Source: Rhodobacterales bacterium (lineage in GTDB: Bacteria > Pseudomonadota > Alphaproteobacteria > Rhodobacterales > Rhodobacteraceae). Taken from it: a stretch of DNA of 64,000 nucleotides. The notes beneath the pieces are model-generated. The model ran no database searches. It was not told the origin of the DNA and saw only the letters and a list, made by a program, of their open reading frames with translations. Positions 8,246 through 17,018 of the stretch are shown one piece after another; the first letter of the stretch is position 1, and every line of letters starts with the position of its first letter. Position numbers and translations under genes: made by a program. Location: the NCBI GenBank assembly GCA_021155205.1, contig JAJNPS010000052.1:186001-250000 (forward strand), written 5' to 3'.

Positions 8246-9760
8246 ATGCCGGACATGGAACGCCTGTCGCTGATCGGCCTGTCGAAGTCCTATGGCGGCC
8301 TGCCCGCGTTGCGCGACGTGACACTGCATCTGGCGGCGGGGCGGGCGCATGCGCTGATGGGCGAAAACGGTGCCGGTAAAAGCACGCTGATCAAGCTGGT
8401 CGCCGGGGTCGTCCGGCCCGATGCAATGACGGTGAAACGCGACGGCGAGGCGATCGCGATTGCGTCCCCCGCCGATGCGACGCGGGCAGGGTTCCGCGTC
8501 ATCCATCAGGAGTTGAACATCGTCCCGCAGCTGTCGGTGGCCGAAAACATCCTGCTTGGGCGCCCAGCACCGCGCAAGCTTGGCATTCTGGTCGATTGGG
8601 GGCGGTTGGCGGACCGGGCGCGGGCGGCGCTGGAATATCTGGGTGCGGGCCATATCGACGTGACGGTTCAGGCGGGCGACCTGCCCACCGGCGACCGCAT
8701 GCTGACGCGCATCGCTTCGGCGCTGGTGGTGGGGGACGACGAGGCCCCGCCCTGTCTCTACGTGCTGGACGAACCGACGGCGGCGCTGACTGCGGCAGAG
8801 TCCGACAAGCTGTTCGATGTGATCCGGCGGCTGACCGCACGGGGGGCGGCGGTTCTTTACGTCTCGCATCGGATGGACGAGGTCATGCGCATCTGCGACG
8901 AAGTCACGGTGCTGCGCGATGGGGCGCAAGTGACGACCGCGCCGATTGCACAGACGTCGCGTAGGGCGATCATCGAGGCGATGACGGGCCACCCGGCAGG
9001 TGATGCCGTCATGGTGCGCCGGACGCCGGTATGCGACGGCGTCACGGCCGTCGCGCAGTCTGTGGCGACCCCCCGACTGCGCGACATCGACTTCACCCTG
9101 CAACAGGGCGAAATCCTGGGCATCGCGGGCTTGCAGGAGGCAGGCCAAACCGACCTTTTGCGGCTGTTCCTCGGGCTTGGCCGCGTGACCGCCGGGCGGC
9201 TGCAGGTGCTGGATGGTGCGGGCCCGACCGATCCCGTTCAGGCCTGGGCACGCGGGATCGCCTATGTCCCGCGCGAACGACGGGCCGAGGGGTTGATGCT
9301 TGGCATGGCGGTGCGCTCCAACACCCTGTTGCCACATCTGCGCGACTACGGGCTGTTCGCGCGCAAAACGGCGGAAATCGCCCGCACGCGCGGGCTGGCC
9401 GAACGGGTCCGGCTGCGCTTTCAAGGCCCGGATCAACCCGTGGGGCAACTGAGCGGTGGCAACCAGCAAAAGGTTCTCTTTGCCCGCGCGGTGGCTGGAC
9501 GCCCGCGCCTTTTGCTGCTTGATGAACCGACGCGCGGCGTCGATGTCGGGGCACGCGCGGAAATTCACGCGCTGATCCACGGGCTGAGCGCCGGTGGTTG
9601 CGCGGTAATCCTTGTGTCTTCGGACCTACCGGAACTGCTGGCCCTTTCGGACCGACTGTTGATCCTTAGGGAAGGGCGGCAGTCCGCGCTGATCGACCGT
9701 GCCGGATTGACGGCGGCCGATTTGCTGGCACGCATCTATTCATACCCCAAAGCCGCATGA
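8246..9760 (+). CDS. Sugar ABC transporter, fused dual ATPase subunit
   Basis: About 504 residues with two ABC domains as in RbsA/XylG. Domain 1 has Walker A GENGAGKST and Walker B CLYVLDEPTAALT, but the signature helix region reads DLPTGDRMLTRIASAL instead of the usual LSxGxQQ. Domain 2 has the degenerate P-loop (GLQEAGQTDLL) normal for this family, an intact LSGGNQQKV signature and LLLLDEPTRGVDVG. Starts at 8246 or 8255 are both possible, since neither has a strong ribosome site. It powers the permease encoded 10 bp downstream. Confidence 0.87.
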   Translation: MPDMERLSLIGLSKSYGGLPALRDVTLHLAAGRAHALMGENGAGKSTLIKLVAGVVRPDAMTVKRDGEAIAIASPADATRAGFRVIHQELNIVPQLSVAENILLGRPAPRKLGILVDWGRLADRARAALEYLGAGHIDVTVQAGDLPTGDRMLTRIASALVVGDDEAPPCLYVLDEPTAALTAAESDKLFDVIRRLTARGAAVLYVSHRMDEVMRICDEVTVLRDGAQVTTAPIAQTSRRAIIEAMTGHPAGDAVMVRRTPVCDGVTAVAQSVATPRLRDIDFTLQQGEILGIAGLQEAGQTDLLRLFLGLGRVTAGRLQVLDGAGPTDPVQAWARGIAYVPRERRAEGLMLGMAVRSNTLLPHLRDYGLFARKTAEIARTRGLAERVRLRFQGPDQPVGQLSGGNQQKVLFARAVAGRPRLLLLDEPTRGVDVGARAEIHALIHGLSAGGCAVILVSSDLPELLALSDRLLILREGRQSALIDRAGLTAADLLARIYSYPKAA

Positions 9761-9770
9761 GACCGCAACG

Positions 9771-10721
9771 ATGCTGACCTATCTGCGCCAGTTCGGAACC
9801 CTTGTCGGGCTGCTGGGCATCGTCGTCTTTTTTGCGCTGCGCCTGCCCGAGACGTTCCTGACGGCGCAGAACCTGCTGAATGTCAGCCAGCAGATTTCGA
9901 TGCTGGCGGTCGTGGCATTCACCATGACCATCGTCATGGTGATGGGCGATTTCGACCTGAGCGTGGGGTCCACGGCCAGCCTCGCCGGAGTCGTCGCGGC
10001 GGTCCTTTTTGCCGCAGGCTGGCCCGTCTGGACGGGTGTGGCCGCGGCGCTTGCGGTCGGCATCGCAGGTGGCCTGTTCAACGGCGCGCTGGTGGCCTAT
10101 ATCGGCATCCTGCCCTTCATTGCCACATTGGGCACCCTGACGATGTTCAGCGGCACGGCATTTCTGGTCAGCGGCGGCAAGACGATCTTTGGTCGCGACA
10201 TCCCGGCCGGCTTCGCGGGATTTGCGCGGTCCGGCGTGTCGCTGGGCCAAGGGATCACGCTGCCGTCGATGACGATCGCGGCGGTGCTGGTGCTGTTCGT
10301 GGTCTTTGTCCTGTTGGAGCATACGACCTATGGCCGTCGCCTTTACGCCATAGGGGGCAACATCCAGGCGGCAGAACTGGCCGGGATCAACGTGCGCCGC
10401 CTGCGGCTGTCCGCATTCGCGCTGACGGGGCTGGGTGCGGCGGTCGCAGGGCTGATGTATGCCAGCCGCGTCGCGTCAGCCAATCCGACGCAGGCCTCCG
10501 GGCTGATGCTGGACGCGATCGCGGCGGTGTTCCTGGGGATGACGATGGGCCGTCAGGGAGAGCCGCGGGTCATGTCAACGCTGGTGGGCGTGCTGATCCT
10601 GGGCATCCTCGACAATGGCCTGACGCAGATGAACGTCGACAGCTATGTCCGCGAGATCCTGATCGGGGCGATTGTTATCGCGGCGGTCGCGGCATCATCC
10701 TTTGGCCGGAATAGGGCTTGA
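9771..10721 (+). CDS. Sugar ABC transporter, RbsC-type permease
   Basis: A 316-residue polytopic membrane protein of the BPD_transp_2/RbsC family. It has multiple hydrophobic helices, the early MVMGDFDLSVGS segment (family pattern GxIDLSVGS), GALVAYIGILPFIATLGTL and a late AAVFLGMTMGRQGEPRVMSTLVGVL region. It forms the transmembrane pore for the binding protein and ATPase encoded just upstream. The 10-bp gap supports one operon with the kinase and importer genes. Confidence 0.9.
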   Translation: MLTYLRQFGTLVGLLGIVVFFALRLPETFLTAQNLLNVSQQISMLAVVAFTMTIVMVMGDFDLSVGSTASLAGVVAAVLFAAGWPVWTGVAAALAVGIAGGLFNGALVAYIGILPFIATLGTLTMFSGTAFLVSGGKTIFGRDIPAGFAGFARSGVSLGQGITLPSMTIAAVLVLFVVFVLLEHTTYGRRLYAIGGNIQAAELAGINVRRLRLSAFALTGLGAAVAGLMYASRVASANPTQASGLMLDAIAAVFLGMTMGRQGEPRVMSTLVGVLILGILDNGLTQMNVDSYVREILIGAIVIAAVAASSFGRNRA

Positions 10722-11147
10722 CGCATTATTCGTGGGCTGGCTCACGGCAGGCTGGTCATAGGCAAGACGGACGCCAGCCGGTTCGATCCGCACAATGACT
10801 TCGCCTCCGGTCATCAGGTCAAGGGTCAAGGCCCCGCAACCTTCAAGCTCGGCAAGGATCCCGCGCAGCCAAAGGTCGGACTGCGCTTCTTTCCAGCTGA
10901 CCAACTGGACGAGGCGCCGACGAAGGCGGGAACTGACCGCTTCGCCGCCAAACTCCTCGATCAGGGTGCGCAGAACAGCCGCCCGTTCGCCAACATGGTC
11001 AAGGGAGCCGAAATCGCTGTTGATCTGCGCCCAGGCACGCCTGCGCGGGCGGGACGTGGATGGTCCTTGCCCAAGCTGGCGGAAAAACTGATCGGCGCCG
11101 CGTTGGAACGTATCGGAAAACAAGGTCAAGACCTCCTCGCGCCTCAA
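10695..11147 (-). CDS. Hypothetical protein with TTG start
   Basis: A 150-residue frame that I do not recognise. It begins with TTG (MRREEVLTLFSDTF) just after an in-frame stop, with no ATG alternative near the start. The composition looks protein-like (SWKEAQSDLWLRGILAELEGCGALTLDLMTGGEVIVRIEP), with mixed helices and strands and no signal or membrane segment. Its 3' end overlaps the permease gene by 27 bp on the opposite strand. It sits at the left edge of the accessory stretch, downstream of the LysR gene on the same strand. It could be spurious. Confidence 0.45.
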   Translation of the reverse strand: MRREEVLTLFSDTFQRGADQFFRQLGQGPSTSRPRRRAWAQINSDFGSLDHVGERAAVLRTLIEEFGGEAVSSRLRRRLVQLVSWKEAQSDLWLRGILAELEGCGALTLDLMTGGEVIVRIEPAGVRLAYDQPAVSQPTNNASSPIPAKG

Positions 11148-11310
11148 GGTCGGCCCTTGCGCACGTCACCGCTGCCGACACGTCTCATCCTCGACGAGAA
11201 ATGTGGCGCAATTGCGCCAAAGGCTGGGTAGCGGTTCGGTGGCCCTGGTCATCGGGACGGCAAGGGTCGGCGCCCGGAACGACCGGTTCCGGTGGCACGG
11301 GGGCGCCGCG

Positions 11311-12231
11311 TCATTCTGAACGAAAGCGGTCCGGTGTGAGGTGTTTCTTTGCCTCTTCCAGTACCAGGTCGCCAAGCCTCTGGAGGATCTCGCTTGACTG
11401 CATGCTGGCCTGCCAATGGAGGGACACGGTGACGTCGCGACCTGCGCTCAGTTCCACAAGTTTACCGTCCATGATGTAGGGATTTCCCGCAATCCGCGGT
11501 ACAAGACCCCATCCAACGCCGTTCAGGCAGCAAACAAGATACCCCTCATAGGACGGGACGAAATGGGTTGAAACGGGCACGGAATCGCCAAAGCATAGCC
11601 TCATCCATTGGTCCTGGATGGTATCTTTGCGGTTGAACGCCAGGCAGGTCGACGCGCGCAGGGTCTGAAGCGAAACGCCTTTGGAAAATTCTTTCTTGAA
11701 CAGTTCTGGCGACGCCACTGCGATATAGTCCATCGACCCGAGCGAAATTCGCCGGCATCCCTGAACGGGGGTTTCCAAGGTCGTGATCACGGCCAGCGCA
11801 TTTCCCGATTTCAGGCTGTCCTCGGTGTGTTCCTGATCGTCGGGAAGGATGTCAAACCGAACGCCCAGTTCTTCGGTCGCGCGCTTGATCAGGTTTGGAA
11901 ACCAGGTCGCGAGGCTATCGTTGTTCACGGCAAGGCGGATCATCGCGTGCTGCGCATCAGCACCCCCGATCAGGGTACGCATGCGCCCCTCCAGTTCCTG
12001 CTGCAGCAAGATCACCTGATCGAGATGCCGACAGAACTGAAGCGCCACATCGGTCGGCAGACAGGGACGCCCGCGGGCGACGAGGACCACGCCAACCTTT
12101 TCTTCCAGCTGCTTGATTCGCTGGCTCACCGCAGACTGGGACACATTCATCGATTTTGCGGCGGCTTCGAAGCTGCCTTCGCGCACAACCGCGGCGAGAA
12201 TGGTGAGAGAATCATAGTCGACGCGTGACAT
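11311..12231 (-). CDS. LysR-family regulator, ArgP/IciA/LysG-like
   Basis: A 306-residue LTTR. The N-terminal helix-turn-helix contains GSFEAAAKSMNVSQSAVSQRIKQLEEKVG (about 19-47), split here for description only, and the effector domain includes LAVNNDSLATWF and GSMDYIAV. These closely resemble ArgP/LysG, which sense lysine and arginine and usually control a divergent lysE exporter. Here the divergent neighbour is a fatty acid desaturase instead. The shared 190-bp intergenic region holds CTTATG-type half-sites and dyads. What it regulates and senses is unknown. Confidence 0.87.
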   Translation of the reverse strand: MSRVDYDSLTILAAVVREGSFEAAAKSMNVSQSAVSQRIKQLEEKVGVVLVARGRPCLPTDVALQFCRHLDQVILLQQELEGRMRTLIGGADAQHAMIRLAVNNDSLATWFPNLIKRATEELGVRFDILPDDQEHTEDSLKSGNALAVITTLETPVQGCRRISLGSMDYIAVASPELFKKEFSKGVSLQTLRASTCLAFNRKDTIQDQWMRLCFGDSVPVSTHFVPSYEGYLVCCLNGVGWGLVPRIAGNPYIMDGKLVELSAGRDVTVSLHWQASMQSSEILQRLGDLVLEEAKKHLTPDRFRSE

Positions 12232-12256
12232 ATCGGCCCCTGCTCCAGAAGCACCT

Positions 12257-12364
12257 CTTATGCGAGTATTCGAGACCTATCCGAAATTCCTAGGGTGGAA
12301 CAGCAACAGGCCTAAGTCTCCATAAGTTTCCCTAATGGATTGTTGCGAAAATGCAAATTTTGCA
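12257..12364. promoter_or_regulatory. Putative operator region between LysR and desaturase genes
   Basis: Three elements lie between the divergent starts. CTTATG is at 12257-12262. An imperfect dyad CCATAAG-N5-CTAATGG occupies 12320-12338. A perfect dyad TGCAAA-T-TTTGCA occupies 12352-12364. The first two resemble a perfect CTTATG-N3-CATAAG dyad found downstream at 13563. LysR proteins usually bind dyads with T-N11-A spacing, so these are candidates for the adjacent regulator. Confidence 0.4.
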
Positions 12365-12424
12365 CGCAGGGGTTTGAAATTTTCAGCAATCTGGGCATAA
12401 ATGAGGCGAAATTGGGGTGGGCTC

Positions 12425-13345
12425 ATGTCAGGACAAACTTTGCGCAAGGCGTATATGCGGCGCTTTGCAGGGATGACGCGGTATTCAAGAGCGGTCTCTT
12501 GGATGGTTGTCGGAGCCTATATCGGGGTGGTCATCGCCGCGATCGCCCTTGGGGCTTATCTGCTGTCACTGCCGGTCACGGTCTGGACGGTGGCCCTGAT
12601 GGCGCTCACCTCGATCTTCATCGGAACGCGGCTTCGCGGCATCAACAACATCGTGCATGAATGCTGTCATTCGACGTTCTCGCAAAATCGCGAGGACAAT
12701 GTGCAGATCGGACGTGTCTGCACATCGATCCTGATGAAGAACTTCCGCAAGTACAGGGACGACCACCTGTCGCACCATGCCAACAACGGCGACTACGAGA
12801 ACGACGCCGAGTTCAAGGTGATCGAGAAGTTCGGCCTGCACGATCCCCTGACCGCGCGGACGATCTTCAGGCACTTTGTCACGCCATTGCTGGGCCGCCA
12901 TTTGCCTTACTATGTCAGCATCAACATGTCCGGCGATGACGGGCGTTTCTACGTCTGGCTGAAACTGGTGCTGCTTGCGGGGATCGCGACGCTTTTCGTG
13001 GTCTCGCCGCTTGTTGCGATTTTCTTCGTGATCGTGCCGCTTTTCTACGTTTATCCGACCCTGAACTTCTGGACCGACTGCCTGGATCATGCCGGACTTC
13101 TCGGCGCGGAGGATGAACTCAAGGCATCGCGGAACGTGCTTGCGCCGTCAGTCATCCGGCTGCTTTTCTTCCCGCGAAATGATTCCTACCATCTTGTCCA
13201 TCATCTCTTTCCGCAAATCCCGGCGCGACACCTGCACCGCGCACATGCCGAACTGAGCAAGGACCCGACTTATCAAAGCGTGCCGTCTGCGGTTCAGCCC
13301 GTCGGTCCAAGGCTTGAGAAGTCTCGCTTCGAGCAGGTTCTCTAG
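12425..13345 (+). CDS. Fatty acid desaturase
   Basis: About 306 residues from MSGQTLRK. An ATG at 12401 would add 8 residues, but the later start follows a GGGGTGGG stretch. All three histidine boxes of membrane di-iron desaturases are present: HECCHS, HLSHHAN and HLVHHLFP. They are separated by hydrophobic spans (VVGAYIGVVIAAIALGAYLL, LVLLAGIATLFVVSPLVAIF). Such enzymes introduce double bonds into acyl chains, sphingoid bases or carotenoid-like substrates at the membrane. The substrate here is unknown. It is divergent from an ArgP-like LysR gene and is followed by a gene-poor region. Confidence 0.88.
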   Translation: MSGQTLRKAYMRRFAGMTRYSRAVSWMVVGAYIGVVIAAIALGAYLLSLPVTVWTVALMALTSIFIGTRLRGINNIVHECCHSTFSQNREDNVQIGRVCTSILMKNFRKYRDDHLSHHANNGDYENDAEFKVIEKFGLHDPLTARTIFRHFVTPLLGRHLPYYVSINMSGDDGRFYVWLKLVLLAGIATLFVVSPLVAIFFVIVPLFYVYPTLNFWTDCLDHAGLLGAEDELKASRNVLAPSVIRLLFFPRNDSYHLVHHLFPQIPARHLHRAHAELSKDPTYQSVPSAVQPVGPRLEKSRFEQVL

Positions 13346-14061
13346 CCACGGCGGTCGCGCGACGCTCCGACAGGCCCGCGACAGAAGGGGTGTCAGAGTC
13401 CGCACGAACTCTCCGGTTTTCGTTGCAGATCATTGCATCTGAACATTCCGACGGGTTTTGACGACGATTCGCTTCATGCAGGGTGAATGGCTGTTCAACC
13501 GGGGCATTTCGCGCATCATCCGCACAACAGACTGTTTCTGCCATGGATCAATATTAGTCTTGCTTATGACGCATAAGAAATCTATCAATAGTGCATGAGT
13601 AATGTTTCAAACCTTCTTCTGTGATCGCTTTGTGAACGAGTATCGGCCGCGCGTGTTCCCCTCGTGCGGCCAGTTACCCAAGACCTGACCTGCTGTTGTT
13701 GTTGTGTCGCCGAGTTGTTCTTTCTTGCTGTATTTCGTTGTGAGTTACGAGTGTTACGAGTGTCTATTGGAAACGGGCGGCCCTGCGGGACGTTCAGTCG
13801 GGCTTGTGGCTGCGCCATGGTGCAGCCGTGATGCCTTGGCGGCTGAACAAGACCAAAGGCCGCCCGACAGCCAAAACCGCACGGAAATTGTCAGACGCTT
13901 CAAAGCGATCTGAGACACTGAAACAGGCACCTGAAAACCCTCGCCACGGGTACGGCGGGCCATTGCACCACTGGTCAGCGATCGCCAGTGCCCCGATTTT
14001 GCCATCTTTGCTGTTCACCACTGATCTCGGGTCGTGGGGGCTTCTTGATGGAGAAAATCGG
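13346..14061. other. Gene-poor 716-bp region
   Basis: No convincing coding frame is seen on either strand. Short frames here lack ribosome sites and have coding-poor composition. Bases about 13530-13620 are clearly AT-richer than the surroundings and include a perfect dyad (13563-13577). A GTT-rich run lies near 13692. It lies between a desaturase and a transposase remnant, so it may be decayed mobile or accessory DNA, but I cannot name its origin. Confidence 0.5.
13563..13577. promoter_or_regulatory. Perfect dyad CTTATG-N3-CATAAG
   Basis: CTTATGACGCATAAG is a perfect 15-bp inverted repeat with T-N11-A spacing, the classical LysR-type box. It lies in an AT-rich patch with no gene immediately downstream. 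The same half-site sequence occurs in the LysR/desaturase intergenic region 1.2 kb upstream. Confidence 0.4.
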
Positions 14062-14256
14062 ATGAGCCACACGGACTGTCTCAAAGCCCAGATCTACGAG
14101 GACTTTCTTTGTTCCATTGCGTCGGTTCGCGCAGGCACGAGTCCGGGCACCGCTTTCCGCGACCATGAATCGCGAGTCGCTCAGCTGAGGATGCAGGTGG
14201 CTGCTGCCGAAGCGGGCTATCTGCATCAAGCAGACGTCATATCCCTCGTCGCCTGA
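14062..14256 (+). CDS. Small hypothetical protein
   Basis: A 64-residue protein starting MSHTDCLKAQIYEDF, with a GGAG ribosome site 8-10 bases upstream. It is mostly helical in appearance, with no signal peptide or membrane segment, and ends GYLHQADVISLVA. I do not recognise a family. It stands alone between the gene-poor region and a transposase remnant. It is plausible because of its ribosome site and protein-like composition, but unproven. Confidence 0.5.
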   Translation: MSHTDCLKAQIYEDFLCSIASVRAGTSPGTAFRDHESRVAQLRMQVAAAEAGYLHQADVISLVA

Positions 14257-14456
14257 AGGCAAGATCGGACGCCTTGCGCGGCTTCGCCAGAAGTGGCGCA
14301 GGCTTGCGCATCGGCAATCTGGCAAACAGTGAACTGCTCGCCGAGCATCGGACACGTCCAAGACAAATTCCTGACGTCTGTTGGCCGTAAGGCACGAGGA
14401 GATGGCCTTGTTGCGCAAATCCCCTGAAGTCCGGAATATCCCTTTCCCTGGACGGC
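14257..14456. other. 200-bp spacer before transposase remnant
   Basis: I see no gene or RNA here. The sequence may be flank or decayed end of the IS5-type element that follows. Confidence 0.4.
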
Positions 14457-14828
14457 CTATCCTGCGGGCCGCGAGAGCGGCGTCCCGGGGGCGGTGCAGC
14501 GGTTCAGGATGGCGGCGATGGCCTGGCGCGCGGCCACCTGGAAGTCCTGCGCCATGACTCGCGCGCCCAGGAACTTGAAGCACCGCCTCTTGGCCTCGAC
14601 CAGACTTCGTCGGGGGTAGCCGGTCCAGCGCTTCCAGATGGTCCGGCCGAGGCGGCGGCAACTGCGCAGGGCATCGTTGCGCACTATTGCCCGCGCTTGC
14701 CGCCAAGCTCCGCCAGCCCGTGCCTTTCGGGATCGACCCAAGATCAGCAACGATCCGCGCCCGGCCAGAGCGGCATTGTACTCAGGCCATGTCGTGATGC
14801 GGCAGGAGGGGGGCTTCGGCCTGCTCAT
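14457..14828 (-). pseudogene. IS5-family transposase, internally deleted remnant
   Basis: A 123-residue frame joins the usual N-terminus of an IS5-type transposase (MSRPKPPSCRITTWPEYNAAL, then RRGSL-like AGRGSLLI) to the usual C-terminus (LGRTIWKRWTGYPRRSLVEA, CFKFLGARVMAQDF, AILNRCTAPGTP). The long central catalytic part, about two thirds of a normal protein, is missing, so no transposition activity is possible. No flanking terminal inverted repeats could be identified by eye. It marks past mobile-element activity in this accessory stretch. Confidence 0.75.
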
Positions 14829-14963
14829 GCAGACCGGCTATCACGCTGGATTCAAAACGTGAATCCTTCACCGCATTTGCGAACAAGGCCCGATCACCCC
14901 CCACCCCTTCCCACGCGGGAGAGGGGTGGCACGGATCCTCCCCACGTGCAAAATGGAACACCC

Positions 14964-15024
14964 GCAGGGTGGGCTTCCACCTCATCACTTTCCCGACACA
15001 TGGTGGGGCGCAACCCCACCCTAC
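14964..15024. repeat. REP-like double-hairpin repeat, copy 1
   Basis: A GCAGGGTGGG arm opens the unit and an inverted ACCCCACCCTAC arm closes it, separated by a short spacer. The architecture and closing CCCTAC are the same as in the copies at 18074 and 59928. It lies 12 bp before the MAPEG gene start. Confidence 0.65.
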
Positions 15025-15036
15025 AAAGGCCCGTCC

Positions 15037-15447
15037 ATGCCCCCCGAGCTCACCGCCCTCGCCCTCGCCGGTCTCCTTCAGGGCATCCAGTACGCCCTCA
15101 TGGCGATTCCCGCGAACCTGGAGCTTGGCCCCGGCAAGACCCTCTCCCCCCGCGACCCGGACCGCCTTGGGCGTCCGCTGATCGAGCAAGTCTCGCCCCG
15201 CACCGGCCGCCTCTTCCGCGCGCTCAACAACCATTTCGAGGGGCTGATCCTTTTCACCCTCGCGGTGATCGTCGTCACCCTCTCTGACCAGTCCACCGCC
15301 CTGACCCAGACCTGCGCCTGGACTTACCTCGCGGCCCGCGTCCTCTATGTCCCGGCCTATGCCTTCGGCCTGGTCCCCTGGCGGTCCCTCATCTGGTTTG
15401 TCGGCTTTCTTTCCACCATGACGATGATTGCCGCCACGCTGATATGA
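15037..15447 (+). CDS. MAPEG-family membrane protein
   Basis: A 136-residue protein starting MPPELTALALAGLLQGIQYA. It has four hydrophobic spans and the MAPEG-like pattern: RALNNHFEGLILFTLAVIV, TYLAARVLYVPAYAFGL and a C-terminal helix. The family includes glutathione- and eicosanoid-related integral membrane enzymes, but bacterial members are mostly uncharacterised. The start was chosen at the ATG after the REP-like repeat because upstream codons are repeat sequence. It stands upstream of lpdA on the same strand, with a 75-bp gap. Confidence 0.8.
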   Translation: MPPELTALALAGLLQGIQYALMAIPANLELGPGKTLSPRDPDRLGRPLIEQVSPRTGRLFRALNNHFEGLILFTLAVIVVTLSDQSTALTQTCAWTYLAARVLYVPAYAFGLVPWRSLIWFVGFLSTMTMIAATLI

Positions 15448-15522
15448 CATTCACCTGTCGTGACGGATGCCCTACACATGCCCGACAGAAACCCGACACG
15501 ACTTTCCGAAAGGATTTGACCC

Positions 15523-16911
15523 ATGGCAAGCTTTGACGTGATCTATATCGGTGCCGGTCCCGGCGGCTATGTCTCGGCCATCCGGGCCGCGCAACTGGGC
15601 CTGTCGGTCGCCGTGGTCGAGGGGCGCGAGACCCTTGGCGGCACCTGTCTCAACATCGGCTGCATTCCGTCCAAGGCGCTGTTGCATGCGACCCACCTCC
15701 TTCACGAAACCCATGAAAATTTTGAGAAAATGGGGCTGATGGGGGCTGCGCCAAAGGTCGATTGGGCCAAGATGCTGGGCTACAAGACCGATGTGGTCGG
15801 CCAGAACACCAAAGGGATCGAGTTCCTGTTCAAGAAGAACAAGATCACCTGGCTAAAGGGCTGGGGCAGCATCCCCGAGGCGGGCAAAGTCAAGGTCGGG
15901 AATGACACTCATGAGACAAAAAACATAGTGGTTGCAACGGGTTCTGAAGCCTCTAGCCTGCCGGGTGTGGCGGTCGATGAGGTCACTGTCGTCACCTCAA
16001 CGGGTGCCCTGACCTTGCCGAAAATCCCCAAATCCATGGTCGTCATCGGCGCCGGGGTGATCGGGCTGGAAATGGGATCGGTCTATGCCCGTCTTGGCAC
16101 GCAAGTCACCGTCGTCGAATACCTTGACGCCATCACCCCCGGCATGGATGCCGAGGTCGCGAAGACATTCCAGAGAATCCTTACAAAACAGGGACTCAAG
16201 TTCATTCTTGGTGCCGCTGTCCAGGGCGTCACGACCGGCAAAAAAGGTGCCAGCGTCGCCTACAAGCTCCGCAAGGACAACTCCGATGCCACGCTGGAGG
16301 CCGAGGTCGTCCTCGTCGCCACGGGCCGCAAACCCTATACTGCTGGCCTCGGCCTCGAAGGCCTTGGCGTCGAGATGCTGCCCCGCGGACAGATCAAGGT
16401 CGACGCGCATTACCAGACCAATATCAAGGGCTTGTACGCCATCGGCGACGCCATCCCCGGTCCCATGCTGGCCCACAAGGCCGAGGATGAGGGCGTCGCC
16501 GTTGCGGAAATCCTTGCCGGCAAGTACGGGCACGTCAACTATGGCGTCATTCCCGGCGTGATATACACCACGCCCGAGGTGGCAAACGTGGGCATGACCG
16601 AGGAACAGCTGAAAGAGGCGGGCGTCGCATACAAGGTTGGCAAGTTTCCCTTCATGGGCAACGCGCGCGCCAAGGCGGTGTTCCAGGGCGACGGTTTCGT
16701 GAAAATCCTTGCGGATCAAGCCACTGACCGGATTCTGGGCGCGCATATCATCGGCCCGATGGCGGGCGATCTGATCCACGAGATCTGCGTCGCGATGGAA
16801 TTTGGCGCGTCTGCACAAGACCTTGCAATGACCTGCCACGCACACCCCACATATAGCGAGGCCGTGCGTGAGGCGGCCCTTGCCTGCGGCGACGGCGCGA
16901 TCCACGCCTGA
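15523..16911 (+). CDS. lpdA: Dihydrolipoyl dehydrogenase (E3)
   Basis: A 462-residue flavoprotein disulfide reductase. FAD binding is shown by YIGAGPGGYVSAIRAAQLG, the redox-active cysteines by GGTCLNIGCIPSK, and NAD binding by VVIGAGVIGLEMGSVYARLG. The second FAD segment is LYAIGDAIPGPMLAHKAEDEG, and the C-terminal catalytic pair lies in CHAHPTYSEAVREAAL. It reoxidises dihydrolipoamide on the E2 of 2-oxoglutarate dehydrogenase and other complexes. The sucA and sucB genes are in the same window, about 43 kb to the right, and carry E1 and E2. AAAGGATTTGA precedes the ATG. Confidence 0.96.
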   Translation: MASFDVIYIGAGPGGYVSAIRAAQLGLSVAVVEGRETLGGTCLNIGCIPSKALLHATHLLHETHENFEKMGLMGAAPKVDWAKMLGYKTDVVGQNTKGIEFLFKKNKITWLKGWGSIPEAGKVKVGNDTHETKNIVVATGSEASSLPGVAVDEVTVVTSTGALTLPKIPKSMVVIGAGVIGLEMGSVYARLGTQVTVVEYLDAITPGMDAEVAKTFQRILTKQGLKFILGAAVQGVTTGKKGASVAYKLRKDNSDATLEAEVVLVATGRKPYTAGLGLEGLGVEMLPRGQIKVDAHYQTNIKGLYAIGDAIPGPMLAHKAEDEGVAVAEILAGKYGHVNYGVIPGVIYTTPEVANVGMTEEQLKEAGVAYKVGKFPFMGNARAKAVFQGDGFVKILADQATDRILGAHIIGPMAGDLIHEICVAMEFGASAQDLAMTCHAHPTYSEAVREAALACGDGAIHA

Positions 16912-16962
16912 GCCAGTCCGCGCCAGGACCGTCGCGTCTGATTCAGTGTTGAATTGACAGAT

Positions 16963-16977
16963 GGGGTGCACCACCCC
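16963..16977 (+). terminator. GC-rich hairpin after lpdA
   Basis: GGGGTG-CAC-CACCCC is a perfect 6-bp stem located 52 bp after the lpdA stop. There is no T-run, so it may act as a weak or factor-assisted terminator or mRNA end-stabiliser. Confidence 0.4.
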
Positions 16978-17018
16978 AGCCTCGGTCCTATGTCCTGAAA
17001 CGAGGGGAGTCGCCTGCC

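Noticed and set aside
10795..11091. Plus-strand frame opposite the TTG-start hypothetical gene
   Set aside because: Its Ser/Arg/Pro-rich composition is typical of a shadow, and the minus-strand frame looks more protein-like.
13585..13818. 77-codon minus-strand frame with a run of glutamines
   Set aside because: The Q-run comes from a GTT-rich stretch. There is no ribosome site and the composition is Arg/Thr/Gln-biased noise.
14878..15024. Repeated GC-rich units that might be a CRISPR array
   Set aside because: The units are paired hairpins without regular spacers and recur elsewhere singly. No cas genes are present.
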